DNA of 64,000 bases from JASHUC01 sp035523875 (GTDB taxonomy: Bacteria; Pseudomonadota; Gammaproteobacteria; Steroidobacterales; Steroidobacteraceae), in contig DATKPY010000011.1 of NCBI GenBank assembly GCA_035523875.1, positions 3,650-67,649 of the forward strand, in the 5' to 3' direction. A program made the position numbers and the translations under genes. The notes below the pieces were generated by a model, which was not told where the DNA came from, did not search any database, and saw only the letters and a list, made by a program, of their open reading frames with translations. Shown one piece after another: positions 44,688 through 52,932 of this stretch (positions are counted from its first letter, which is position 1; each line of letters starts with the position of its first letter).

Positions 44688-44742
44688 ACCGCGCCCGTGC
44701 CGCTGGCGCGCGGATCATTCTTCGTAGAAGGAAAACCCCGTA

Positions 44743-44985
44743 ATGAGCACGGTTGAACAGCAAGTAAAAGCCATCGTTGCCGAACAGCTGGGCGTGAAAC
44801 AAGAACAGGTCACGAACGACGCCTCTTTCGTCGACGATCTCGGCGCGGACTCGCTGGACACGGTCGAACTGGTCATGGCGCTCGAGGAGGAGTTCGAGAT
44901 CGAGATCCCGGATGAGGACGCCGAGAAGATCACCACCGTTCATCAGGCGATCGACTACATCAACGAGCGCCGCACCAAGAGTTGA
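44743..44985 (+). CDS. acpP: Acyl carrier protein
   Basis: An 80-residue acidic four-helix protein that carries growing acyl chains. The phosphopantetheine serine is S37 in DDLGADSLDTVELVMALEEE. A strong ribosome-binding site (AGAAGGAAAA) precedes the ATG. Full canonical length. Confidence 0.97.
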   Translation: MSTVEQQVKAIVAEQLGVKQEQVTNDASFVDDLGADSLDTVELVMALEEEFEIEIPDEDAEKITTVHQAIDYINERRTKS

Positions 44986-45073
44986 TTCCGCCCGACTCTT
45001 CCGCTCGCGCGCGGGGCGGGCGCTCGCGCTCAGCGCATCGACTCGTCTCGCTCGCAATCGATACAGGTAGCGT

Positions 45074-46318
45074 GTGACCAAACGTCGCGTCGTCGTCACG
45101 GGTCTCGGTATCATCTCTCCCGTCGGCAGCACCGTCGCGGACGCCTGGAGCGCGATCCTCGAGGGCAGAAGCGGCATCGGGCCCGTGAGTCGCTTCGATG
45201 CTTCGGCGTTCCCGGTGCGTTTCGGCGGGCAGGTGCGCGGGTTTGACGTCTCCCAGTACCTCTCGCCCAAGGAGGCCCGCCGCATGGACGATTTCATGCA
45301 CTACGGCGTGTCCGCGGGCATCCAGGCCGTCACGGACTCCGGCATCGATTTCGCCAAGAGCGATCCGGCACGTTGCGGTGCAATCTGCGGTGCCGGGATC
45401 GGTGGGCTGTGGACGATCGAAGAGGAGTACGGCGGGTACCTGCGCTCCGGGAGCCCGCGCAAGATTTCCCCGTTCTTCGTTCCCGCGACGATCATCAACA
45501 TGATCTCCGGGCACCTCTCGATCCGTTACGGGCTCAAGGGCCCGAACTTGGGTGTCGTCACGGCATGCACGACCTCCACTCATGCGATCGGCCTTGGCAT
45601 GCGAACGATTCAGTACGGCGACGCCGATGTGATTGTCGCCGGTGGCGGGGAGATGGCGACTACGGTGTGCGGGCTCGCGAGCTTCGCCCAGGCCAAGGCG
45701 CTCTCCACGCGCAACGATGCCCCACAGGAAGCGAGCCGCCCCTGGGACCGCGAGCGCGACGGTTTCGTCTTGAGCGACGGCGGCGGGGCCGTAGTGCTCG
45801 AGGAGCTCGAGTTTGCGCGGCGGCGCGGCGCACACATCTACGCCGAGCTCACGGGGTTCGGGATGAGCGGCGACGCATACCACATCACGCTGCCGCCGGA
45901 GGACGGCGAGGGCGCGCGGATCGCGATGACGAACGCACTCGCCGATGCCCGGGTGAGCGCGAGCGACATCGAGTACGTCAACGCGCATGCCACCTCGACT
46001 CAGGCTGGCGACAAGGCGGAGACCGTCGCGATCAAGCGCGCCTTCGGCGATCATGCGAAGCGCCTCGCGGTGAGCTCCACGAAGTCGATGACGGGTCATC
46101 TGCTCGGCGCGGCCGGAGTCGTCGAGGCGATCTTCTCGATTCTGGCGATTCGCGATCAGGTGGCACCGCCCACGATCAACTACCGTACTCCGGATCCGCA
46201 GTGCGACCTCGACTATGTGCCGAACAGCGCCCGGGCGATGAGGATCGAGACGGTGCTGTCGAACTCCTTCGGATTCGGCGGCACGAACGGCTCGCTGATC
46301 TTCCGTCGCTTCAGCTGA
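45074..46318 (+). CDS. fabF: 3-oxoacyl-ACP synthase II
   Basis: A 414-residue condensing enzyme that elongates acyl-ACP, including the palmitoleate to vaccenate step. The active cysteine is C165 in VVTACTTSTHAIG, with histidines in YVNAHATSTQAGDK (about residue 303) and SMTGHLLGAAG (about 340). The GTG start at 45074 follows AGGTAGC. It lies 88 bp behind acpP in the standard order fabD-fabG-acpP-fabF. Confidence 0.96.
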   Translation: MTKRRVVVTGLGIISPVGSTVADAWSAILEGRSGIGPVSRFDASAFPVRFGGQVRGFDVSQYLSPKEARRMDDFMHYGVSAGIQAVTDSGIDFAKSDPARCGAICGAGIGGLWTIEEEYGGYLRSGSPRKISPFFVPATIINMISGHLSIRYGLKGPNLGVVTACTTSTHAIGLGMRTIQYGDADVIVAGGGEMATTVCGLASFAQAKALSTRNDAPQEASRPWDRERDGFVLSDGGGAVVLEELEFARRRGAHIYAELTGFGMSGDAYHITLPPEDGEGARIAMTNALADARVSASDIEYVNAHATSTQAGDKAETVAIKRAFGDHAKRLAVSSTKSMTGHLLGAAGVVEAIFSILAIRDQVAPPTINYRTPDPQCDLDYVPNSARAMRIETVLSNSFGFGGTNGSLIFRRFS

Positions 46319-46364
46319 GAGTCCGGTCGCGCCCGGCGCGCGCGGCGCGACGCATAATGGGCCC

Positions 46365-47801
46365 ATGAGCGACGGTCCCGATGCACGTCCCGCTCGCACG
46401 CGCCGGCTCGAGGTGCCCCCGGCGGTGCTGCGCGAGCTTGCCAGCACCGATCCCGCACAGTACCCCGTGCTGCTCGACAGCGTCGCCGCCGGCCCGCTCG
46501 GGCAGGTGAGCATCCTCGCGGCGCGTCCGCGTGCGGCGCTATGGCTCGATGCGTCCGGCCGGCTCGCGGCGACGGGCGGCGCCCCCATCGGGCGCGACTT
46601 CCTCTCCTCGCTCGAGCAGTGGTGGCTCGCCGAGCGCATCGCACGGCAGCCGATGCCCGAGCACCCGCAGGTGGCCTTCACCGGCGGGTGGGCGCTCTAC
46701 CTCGGGTACGAGCTCGCACGCGAGATCGAGCCGCATCTCGTGCTGCCGCCGAGCGATCTGCCGTGGCAGGCCTTCGCGCTGCGGACCCCGTGCGCGTTGG
46801 TGCACCTCTGTGGGAGTGGCACGGTTCTCGCGGTTGCGGAAGCGCAGGCCGCCCAAGAGCTCGATGCGCTCGCGGCCGATGCGCACGCGGCCGCCCGGCG
46901 GCTGCGCAGCCCGATGGGTCCGCAGCCGCCGCAGCGTCCGCTTGCGGTCGAGGAGGAGGATCCGGCGCTCTACATCGAGCGCGTGCGCCGCGCGCAGGAG
47001 TACATCCGCGCGGGCGACATCTATCAGGCGAATCTGTCGCGACCGTGGCGCGTGCTCACCGCGGGCAACGGCGAGGCGCCCGCGACGGTGCGCGTGGGCG
47101 AGCTCTACGCGCGGCTCGCGGCGGCGAACCCGGCACCATTTGCGGCGCTTGCGCAGTGGGGCGGCGTTGCGGCGCTCAGCTCCTCGCCCGAGCGGCTGAT
47201 CCGGGTCGCGGGCAGGGTAGTCGAGACGCGCCCGATCGCCGGCACGCGCCCGCGCACGCGGCTTCCGGGCGGCGATGCGGCCGAGACCGCCGCGCTCGTC
47301 GCGCATCCGAAGGAGCGCGCCGAGCACGTCATGCTCATCGATCTCGAGCGCAACGACCTCGGGCGCGTGTGCGAGCCGGGCTCCGTGCGCGTCGATGAGC
47401 TCATGGTGACCGAGACCTACGCGCACGTGCACCACATCGTCTCGAACGTGCGCGGACGGCTGCGCGAGGGGGTGACGCCCATCGCCGCTCTGCGCGCGGT
47501 GTTCCCCGGCGGCACGATCACCGGCTGCCCGAAGTTCCGCTGTATGCAGATCATCGCCGAGCTCGAAGGGCAGGGGCGCGGGGCGTACACCGGCTCGCTC
47601 GGGTTCCTCTCCCGCGAGGGTGACATGGACCTCAACATTCTCATCCGTACGCTCACGCTCGCAAACGGGCGGCTCGGGTTCCGAGCAGGCGCGGGAATCG
47701 TCGCCGACTCGATTGCGGAGCGTGAGCTCGAGGAGACGCGCGCCAAGGCACGGGGGCTGCTCGCGGCATTCGAGGAACTCCCCGGGGAGCTCGCATCGTG
47801 A
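46365..47801 (+). CDS. pabB: Aminodeoxychorismate synthase, component I
   Basis: A 478-residue chorismate-utilising enzyme that makes 4-amino-4-deoxychorismate for folate synthesis, using ammonia from PabA. The C-terminal domain (about 200-470) shows YIRAGDIYQANLSR, SSSPERLIRVAGRVVETRPIAGTRPR, MLIDLERNDLGRVCEPGSV and PGGTITGCPKFRCMQIIAELE. The PIAGT lysine-type region separates PabB from anthranilate synthase. pabA is not in the window. pabC follows with a GTGA overlap. Confidence 0.93.
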   Translation: MSDGPDARPARTRRLEVPPAVLRELASTDPAQYPVLLDSVAAGPLGQVSILAARPRAALWLDASGRLAATGGAPIGRDFLSSLEQWWLAERIARQPMPEHPQVAFTGGWALYLGYELAREIEPHLVLPPSDLPWQAFALRTPCALVHLCGSGTVLAVAEAQAAQELDALAADAHAAARRLRSPMGPQPPQRPLAVEEEDPALYIERVRRAQEYIRAGDIYQANLSRPWRVLTAGNGEAPATVRVGELYARLAAANPAPFAALAQWGGVAALSSSPERLIRVAGRVVETRPIAGTRPRTRLPGGDAAETAALVAHPKERAEHVMLIDLERNDLGRVCEPGSVRVDELMVTETYAHVHHIVSNVRGRLREGVTPIAALRAVFPGGTITGCPKFRCMQIIAELEGQGRGAYTGSLGFLSREGDMDLNILIRTLTLANGRLGFRAGAGIVADSIAERELEETRAKARGLLAAFEELPGELAS

Positions 47802-48709
47802 GGGCCCGCGCCGGGCGAATCGTGCACACTCGCCGCTCCGTCGAGGCGCCCGACCGGCTGTTGATCGGAGGACGCCCGCTGCCGCGCACCGCCGCAGGAG
47901 CGGAGCTTGGGCGCCTCGTGCTCGATCGCGGGCTGCATTTCGGCGATGGGCTGTTCGAGACGATCGCCTGCGTGCAGGCGCGGCCGCGGCTCGTGGGCTA
48001 CCACCTCGAGCGCCTCCAGGACGGCTGCACGCGCCTCGGCCTGCCCGCGCCGGACCGTGCGGCGCTCCGCGCTGAGATCGAGCAGATGGCGCGCGGGGCC
48101 GAGCGCGCACTCATCAAGGTGCTCTACACACGCGGCAGCGCGACGGCTCGCGGCTACGCGCCGCGGGGCGACGAGGAGCCGCGGCGCATCCTCCTGCGCT
48201 ACGGCTGGCCCCGTGAGGATGCCCGCCGGAGCGGCGCGGGCGTGGCGGTTGCGATCGCTGATTCGCGGCTGGGGGAGAATCCCCGCCTCGCCGGGCTCAA
48301 GCACTTGAACCGCCTCGAGCTCGTTCTCGCGCGCGCGGAGCTGCGCGGCTCGCGATGCGCCGAGGCGCTCCTCTTCAGTAGCTCCGGAAGCCTCGTCTCG
48401 GGCACCATGAGCAACGTGTTCATCGTGCAGGGACCCCGCGTGCGTACGCCGCGGCTCGATCGCTGCGGCGTCGCCGGCGTGATGCGCCGGGCGGTGATGC
48501 ACGTCGCGAGGAGCGACGGCATCGTCGTCGAGGAGGCGCCGCTCGGCCGCGGCGACCTCGACTCGGCGACGGAGATCTTCCTCACCAACGCGCGCATCGG
48601 GATCTGGCCCGTGCGCGAGCTCGACGGGCGGTGCTGCGCCGTCGGGCCGCTCACGCGCCACCTGCAGCGGCTGCTCGTATCCCGCCTCGCGGAGGCACGC
48701 GATGCTTAG
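47798..48709 (+). CDS. pabC: Aminodeoxychorismate lyase (class IV aminotransferase fold)
   Basis: A 303-residue PLP enzyme that converts aminodeoxychorismate to 4-aminobenzoate and pyruvate. The PLP lysine is predicted in LAGLKHLNRLELVLARAE (about residue 168). RGLHFGDGLFETI (about 45-57) and LFSSSGSLVSGTMSNVFIV are fold-type IV motifs. The N-terminal extension of about 25 residues is longer than usual, but the GTG at 47798 couples it to pabB. It overlaps mltG by 8 bp. Confidence 0.9.
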   Translation: MRARAGRIVHTRRSVEAPDRLLIGGRPLPRTAAGAELGRLVLDRGLHFGDGLFETIACVQARPRLVGYHLERLQDGCTRLGLPAPDRAALRAEIEQMARGAERALIKVLYTRGSATARGYAPRGDEEPRRILLRYGWPREDARRSGAGVAVAIADSRLGENPRLAGLKHLNRLELVLARAELRGSRCAEALLFSSSGSLVSGTMSNVFIVQGPRVRTPRLDRCGVAGVMRRAVMHVARSDGIVVEEAPLGRGDLDSATEIFLTNARIGIWPVRELDGRCCAVGPLTRHLQRLLVSRLAEARDA

Positions 48710-49772
48710 GCGCCTCGCGCTGCTCGCGATCGTGCTCGCGGCCGCCGCCGCGGCGCTCGTTGCCGGGGACCTGGGGTTGAGCGCCGCCTACCGTGCACCC
48801 GGTCCCGCCGCGAGCGCGACGCGCGTTGAGGTGGAGCCGGGCTCCACGGTGCGCGGCGTGCTCCTGCACCTCGGCGCGGCCGGCCTGCTCGCGCACCCAC
48901 GGCTCACCGAGCTCTATCTGCGGGTACACGGTCGGCGCTTCAGCATCAAGGCGGGCGAATACGAGATTCCCGCGCGAGCGAGCGCCGCGGATATCGTGAC
49001 GCTGCTCGCCGAGGGGCGAGTGGTGCTCGAGCAGCTCACCATTATCGAGGGAAGCACCTTCGCGGACTTTCGCCACGCGCTCGAATCCGACCCCGCCGTG
49101 CGCTCGACGCTGCGCACCAAGAGCGATGCCGAGGTGATGGCGCTCCTCGGTCATCCCGGTGAGCAGCCGGAGGGCCGCTTCTTTCCGGATACCTACCGCT
49201 TTGCTGCGGGCACCGCGGACATCGATATCCTGCGCCTCGCCTATTCGCGGATGCAGCACGTGCTCGCGGCAGCCTGGGCGGTGCGCGCGCCCGGGCTCGG
49301 GCTCGAGAGCGCCTATCAGGCGCTCATTCTCGCCTCGATCGTAGAGAAGGAGACCGGCCTCGCCTCCGAAAGGCCGCTCATCGCCGGGGTGTTCATCGAG
49401 CGGCTGCGCAAGGGCATGCGCCTGCAGTCGGACCCGACCGTCATTTACGGCCTCGGCGCAAGCTACGACGGCCAGATCCACAGCCGCGACCTCGCGGCCG
49501 CCACGCCCTACAACACCTACACGCGAACGGGGCTGCCGCCGACGCCGATCTGCCTGCCCGGGCGCGAGTCAATCCTCGCCGCCGTGCAACCGCGCGTGAC
49601 GGGTGCGCTCTACTTCGTCGCGACGGGCGACGGAGACGGTGGCCATCATTTCTCGGCGACACTCGCGGAGCACGACCTGGCAGTGCAGCACTACCTCGCG
49701 CGGCTGCGCGCGCAGGGCACCTCCGTCTCCCGATCCTCGGTCGGTCTCGGCACGCTGCGGAGCCGCCGGTGA
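48702..49772 (+). CDS. mltG: Endolytic murein transglycosylase (YceG/MltG)
   Basis: A 356-residue inner-membrane-anchored enzyme that cleaves nascent glycan strands and helps end peptidoglycan polymerisation. One N-terminal span (about residues 4-24) is followed by a LysM-like region and the catalytic domain, with the essential glutamate in ALILASIVEKETGLASERP (about residue 216) and LQSDPTVIYGLG and TPICLPGRESILAAV near the end. This pabC-mltG-tmk-holB order is widespread in gammaproteobacteria. Confidence 0.94.
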   Translation: MLRRLALLAIVLAAAAAALVAGDLGLSAAYRAPGPAASATRVEVEPGSTVRGVLLHLGAAGLLAHPRLTELYLRVHGRRFSIKAGEYEIPARASAADIVTLLAEGRVVLEQLTIIEGSTFADFRHALESDPAVRSTLRTKSDAEVMALLGHPGEQPEGRFFPDTYRFAAGTADIDILRLAYSRMQHVLAAAWAVRAPGLGLESAYQALILASIVEKETGLASERPLIAGVFIERLRKGMRLQSDPTVIYGLGASYDGQIHSRDLAAATPYNTYTRTGLPPTPICLPGRESILAAVQPRVTGALYFVATGDGDGGHHFSATLAEHDLAVQHYLARLRAQGTSVSRSSVGLGTLRSRR

Positions 49773-50392
49773 GCCGCGGCCGTTTCATCACGCTGGAGGG
49801 CATCGAGGGCGCGGGCAAATCGACGATTGCACGCTTTGCCCACGAATGGCTCGGCGCGCGCGGGGTCCCCTCCGTGCTCACCCGCGAGCCGGGCGGCACG
49901 CCGCTCGCCGAGCGCGTCCGCGAGATCGTGCTCACGCCGGGGAGCGAGGTCATCGGCCCGCAAGCCGAGATGCTGCTCATGTTTGCCGCACGCGCGATTC
50001 ACCTCTCCAACCTGGTCCGCCCGGCGCTCGAGCGCGGCGACTGGGTGATCTGCGACCGCTTCACTGATGCGACGCGCGCCTATCAAGGCGGAGGGCGCGG
50101 CTTGCCCCTCGAGCTCATCGATGAATTGGCCGCAACGGTGCACGGAAACCTCTCGCCGGATGCGACGCTGCTGCTCGACCTTCCCGTGCAGCAGGGTCTC
50201 GAGCGGGCGCGCGGCCGCGGCGCCGCGAGCGACCGGTTCGAGCAGGAGCGCGAGGCATTCTTCGAGCGCGTGCGCGCGAGCTACCTCGCGCTCGCGCGGC
50301 GCGAGCCCCAGCGCATACACCTGATCGATGCGACGCGACCGCGCGAGGCGGTCGAGGAGACCGTGGCGGAATGTCTTCAGGCACTGCTGTGA
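49769..50392 (+). CDS. tmk: Thymidylate kinase
   Basis: A 207-residue P-loop kinase that phosphorylates dTMP to dTDP. Walker A is TLEGIEGAGKSTIARFAHEW (about residues 8-27). The TREPGGTPLAE and CDRFTDATRAYQGGGRGLP segments are family hallmarks, and LID arginines lie near ERARGRGAASDRFEQE. The GTG start overlaps the mltG stop (GTGA). Confidence 0.95.
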   Translation: MSRGRFITLEGIEGAGKSTIARFAHEWLGARGVPSVLTREPGGTPLAERVREIVLTPGSEVIGPQAEMLLMFAARAIHLSNLVRPALERGDWVICDRFTDATRAYQGGGRGLPLELIDELAATVHGNLSPDATLLLDLPVQQGLERARGRGAASDRFEQEREAFFERVRASYLALARREPQRIHLIDATRPREAVEETVAECLQALL

Positions 50393-51345
50393 CGCCCGCG
50401 TGGCTGAGCGAGCCGATGCGCCTGCTCGCCGCGGCGCACGCCGCCGGGCGCATGCCGCACGCGCTGCTCCTGCATGCGGCAGCCGGCCGGGGCGGCGAGT
50501 GGCTCGCAATCTGGACGGCTGAGCTCGTGCTCTGCAAGGCGCGCACGCAGCCACGGCCCTGCGGCAGCTGCCCGGGCTGCCTGCGCGCGCGCGAGATGCG
50601 CCACCCCGACCTCCTCGCGGTCGGGCTTCCCGAGGAGTCCCAGCAGATCCGCATCGACGAGGTGCGTGCGCTCGGGGCCGAGCTGCAGCTGACGAGTCAC
50701 GAGGGCGGCTATAAGGTCGCGATCATCGCGCCGGCGGACGCGCTCAATCGTTTCGCGGCGAACGCGCTGCTCAAGACGCTGGAAGAGCCGCCGGCGCGGA
50801 CGCTGCTCGTGCTGGTTGCGGCCCAACCTTCGCGTTTGCCGGCGACCCTGAGGAGCCGCTGCCAGCGCATCGCGGTGCCCTCGCCAAGCCGCGCGCAAGC
50901 GCTAGCGTGGCTCGAGGGCAGCCGCGGGCCGGGACCCTGGAGCGCCGTGCTCGACCTCATCGGGGAGGCACCCTTCGCCGCCGCCGAGCTCGATCCGGCG
51001 GCGGTGGCGAGACTGTGCGAGGAGACGCGGCGCCTGCTCGAGGAGATGCGCTCGGGGACGGCCGATCCAGTGACGACCGCCGAGCGCTGGGCCCGTTCCG
51101 AGCTCGCCTTGCGCCTTGCGTGCGTTGAGAACTGGCTCACGGAACGCATCCGACGCGGGCTCGGGGCGGCGACGGATGCGACAGAATTGGGCGCCAGCGC
51201 GCACTCGCGCAGCCCGGATTCCGTCATGAATACGCGCCGGCTCTTTGCATCGCTCGAGGGCGCGCGCGAGCTCAAGGCAGCGCTCGCGACGCCGATAAAC
51301 CGTGCGTTGGCGCTCGAAAGCGTCCTGCGATCGATGCGAGCTTGA
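50389..51345 (+). CDS. holB: DNA polymerase III, delta-prime subunit
   Basis: A roughly 318-residue clamp-loader subunit. The nucleotide site is degenerate (AAAGRGGEWLAI), as usual for delta-prime. The zinc module C-x8-C-x2-C-x2-C lies at about residues 45-60 (ending CGSCPGC), followed by the RIDEVRALGAEL and NALLKTLEEPPARTLLVLVA motifs and the SRCQR sensor. I chose the GTG at 50389, which overlaps the tmk stop (GTGA) like its neighbours; an ATG 18 bp upstream is the alternative start. Confidence 0.9.
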   Translation: MTPAWLSEPMRLLAAAHAAGRMPHALLLHAAAGRGGEWLAIWTAELVLCKARTQPRPCGSCPGCLRAREMRHPDLLAVGLPEESQQIRIDEVRALGAELQLTSHEGGYKVAIIAPADALNRFAANALLKTLEEPPARTLLVLVAAQPSRLPATLRSRCQRIAVPSPSRAQALAWLEGSRGPGPWSAVLDLIGEAPFAAAELDPAAVARLCEETRRLLEEMRSGTADPVTTAERWARSELALRLACVENWLTERIRRGLGAATDATELGASAHSRSPDSVMNTRRLFASLEGARELKAALATPINRALALESVLRSMRA

Positions 51346-51393
51346 GCGGATGCGAGCGAACGGAACCGACGCGAAGCGAGAAGTGAACAAGCG

Positions 51394-51750
51394 ATGACCG
51401 CGCGGATCGGCGGCAACAAACCGGGGCTCCTGACCCTCACGATCAAGGACAAGAGCGCCTTGTACCTCGCGTACATGCCGTTCGTGCGCAACGGCGGGCT
51501 CTTCATCCCGACCAACAGCAACTATCGCTTGGGCGACGAGGTATTCATGCTGTTGAACCTCATGGGGGAGGACGAGAAGCTTCCGGTCGCCGGGCGGGTG
51601 ATCTGGGTGACACCGAAGGGCGCACAGGGCAAGCGGACCGCCGGAATCGGCGTGCAGTTCAGCGAGCAGGACCGCGGCCAGACGCAGAAGAAGATCGAGA
51701 CCTACCTCGCCGGAGCCTTGAGCGGGGACAAGCCCACTCACACGATGTAG
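51394..51750 (+). CDS. pilZ: PilZ-domain protein, type IV pilus PilZ-like
   Basis: A 118-residue single-domain protein of the PilZ type found next to holB in many gammaproteobacteria. It has GLFIPTNSNYRLGDEVFMLLNL and VAGRVIWVTPKGAQGKRTAGIGVQF but lacks the N-terminal RxxxR motif needed for c-di-GMP binding. PilZ of this class works in type IV pilus assembly through FimX and PilB in Xanthomonas relatives. No other pilus gene is nearby. Confidence 0.9.
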   Translation: MTARIGGNKPGLLTLTIKDKSALYLAYMPFVRNGGLFIPTNSNYRLGDEVFMLLNLMGEDEKLPVAGRVIWVTPKGAQGKRTAGIGVQFSEQDRGQTQKKIETYLAGALSGDKPTHTM

Positions 51751-51781
51751 ATCGCGCTGCCCGCGCGCGGCGCCGTATCGC

Positions 51782-52852
51782 TCAGCTCGTACGCCGTAGA
51801 CTGATGCCGCCGCTCGTGAGTCCGCCCTTGAGCACGTACGCATCGAACCCGCGCTCGACCAGGATATAGGCGGCCGCGGAGCTGCGCCGTCCGGTGTCGC
51901 AGTAGACGATGTACGGCGTCTTCGGATCGAGCGTCGAGAGCTTGAGCCGAATGAAGTAGAGCGGGATGTTGAGCGAGTCCTCAATGTTGAGGTTCTGATG
52001 CTCGCTCGGCAGGCGCACATCGAGCCACTTGCCGCCCCGGGCGATGACTTCGCGCGCCTCCTCGTAGCTCACCCACTGCAGCAGCGGCTCGTTCATGAGC
52101 TCGCGGAAGTCCTGCTTCGCGAGACGCATGAGCACTCCGTCCGTGAGCATCGTGATCGTCGCGTTGCGCTTCGCCTCCGCGATCAGCGCCTCCTCGCCGA
52201 AGGTGTCGCCGGTGCCGAGCTCCGCCAACTTGATTCCAACCTTGTTGAGCGGCGTCTCTCGCGTCACCACGCACTTGCCGCTCACGATCACGTAGAAGTA
52301 GTCGCCTTCGTCGCCTTGCTTGATCACCACCTCGCCCGCGCGGTACGGGGTGCGCTGCATGCGCAGGAAGATCGCCTGGATATTCGCGGGCGGAATGCGA
52401 TGAAAGGCCTTCGTCTGCAGGAGCGTGGTCATCCAGTCATCCGAGTCGCCGCCGCCCAGCTGCTCCTGGAGCTCCGCCACCTCGTAGGTGCCCGTCTGAT
52501 CCCAGGTGATCATCACGTCGAGCAGCTCGCTGTCGATCGCGAGATAGCTGATCTCATCGACGGCGCGCGCGCTCACGCGGCGCGGCAGCTGCGGGGAGAG
52601 TGGATTGCGCGCCTCGGGCGTGCCGGCGCGGATCATGCCGACGGTACGGTCGCCCTCGCGCAGCTCCACCAGCCCGCCGACCAGCCACACGGTGCGCTTG
52701 TCGCTCTCGCCTTCCTTGAACAGGAAGCGGCCCGCGCTCATGCTGCGCACGCTCACCTTCTTCGAGAGCGCCGCAAGGTTCTCGCGCTTCAGGCCGTCGA
52801 GGGGCGTGAAGCTCTTGAGCAATTGAACGCTGGCTTCCTGAACCTCGGCCAT
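51782..52852 (-). CDS. Tandem cNMP-binding domains fused to a rhodanese domain
   Basis: A 356-residue cytosolic protein. An N-terminal degenerate cyclic-nucleotide-binding fold (about residues 15-125) is followed by a better-preserved one (about 145-255), whose phosphate-binding cassette FGEEALIAEAKRNATI still resembles the FGEhAL..RxA consensus. A rhodanese domain (about 260-350) carries the active cysteine C318 in IVYCDTGRRSS. The likely role is nucleotide-controlled sulfur or redox chemistry, or protein-protein sensing. No substrate is evident. It is convergent with pilZ. Confidence 0.82.
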   Translation of the reverse strand: MAEVQEASVQLLKSFTPLDGLKRENLAALSKKVSVRSMSAGRFLFKEGESDKRTVWLVGGLVELREGDRTVGMIRAGTPEARNPLSPQLPRRVSARAVDEISYLAIDSELLDVMITWDQTGTYEVAELQEQLGGGDSDDWMTTLLQTKAFHRIPPANIQAIFLRMQRTPYRAGEVVIKQGDEGDYFYVIVSGKCVVTRETPLNKVGIKLAELGTGDTFGEEALIAEAKRNATITMLTDGVLMRLAKQDFRELMNEPLLQWVSYEEAREVIARGGKWLDVRLPSEHQNLNIEDSLNIPLYFIRLKLSTLDPKTPYIVYCDTGRRSSAAAYILVERGFDAYVLKGGLTSGGISLRRTS

Positions 52853-52932
52853 CTTGGTGGAAATTCTGCGGTGATGGTGCAGCGCAACCTAGAGCATGTT
52901 AACACACGTCGTCGAGGCCCCCGGAACGGCGT

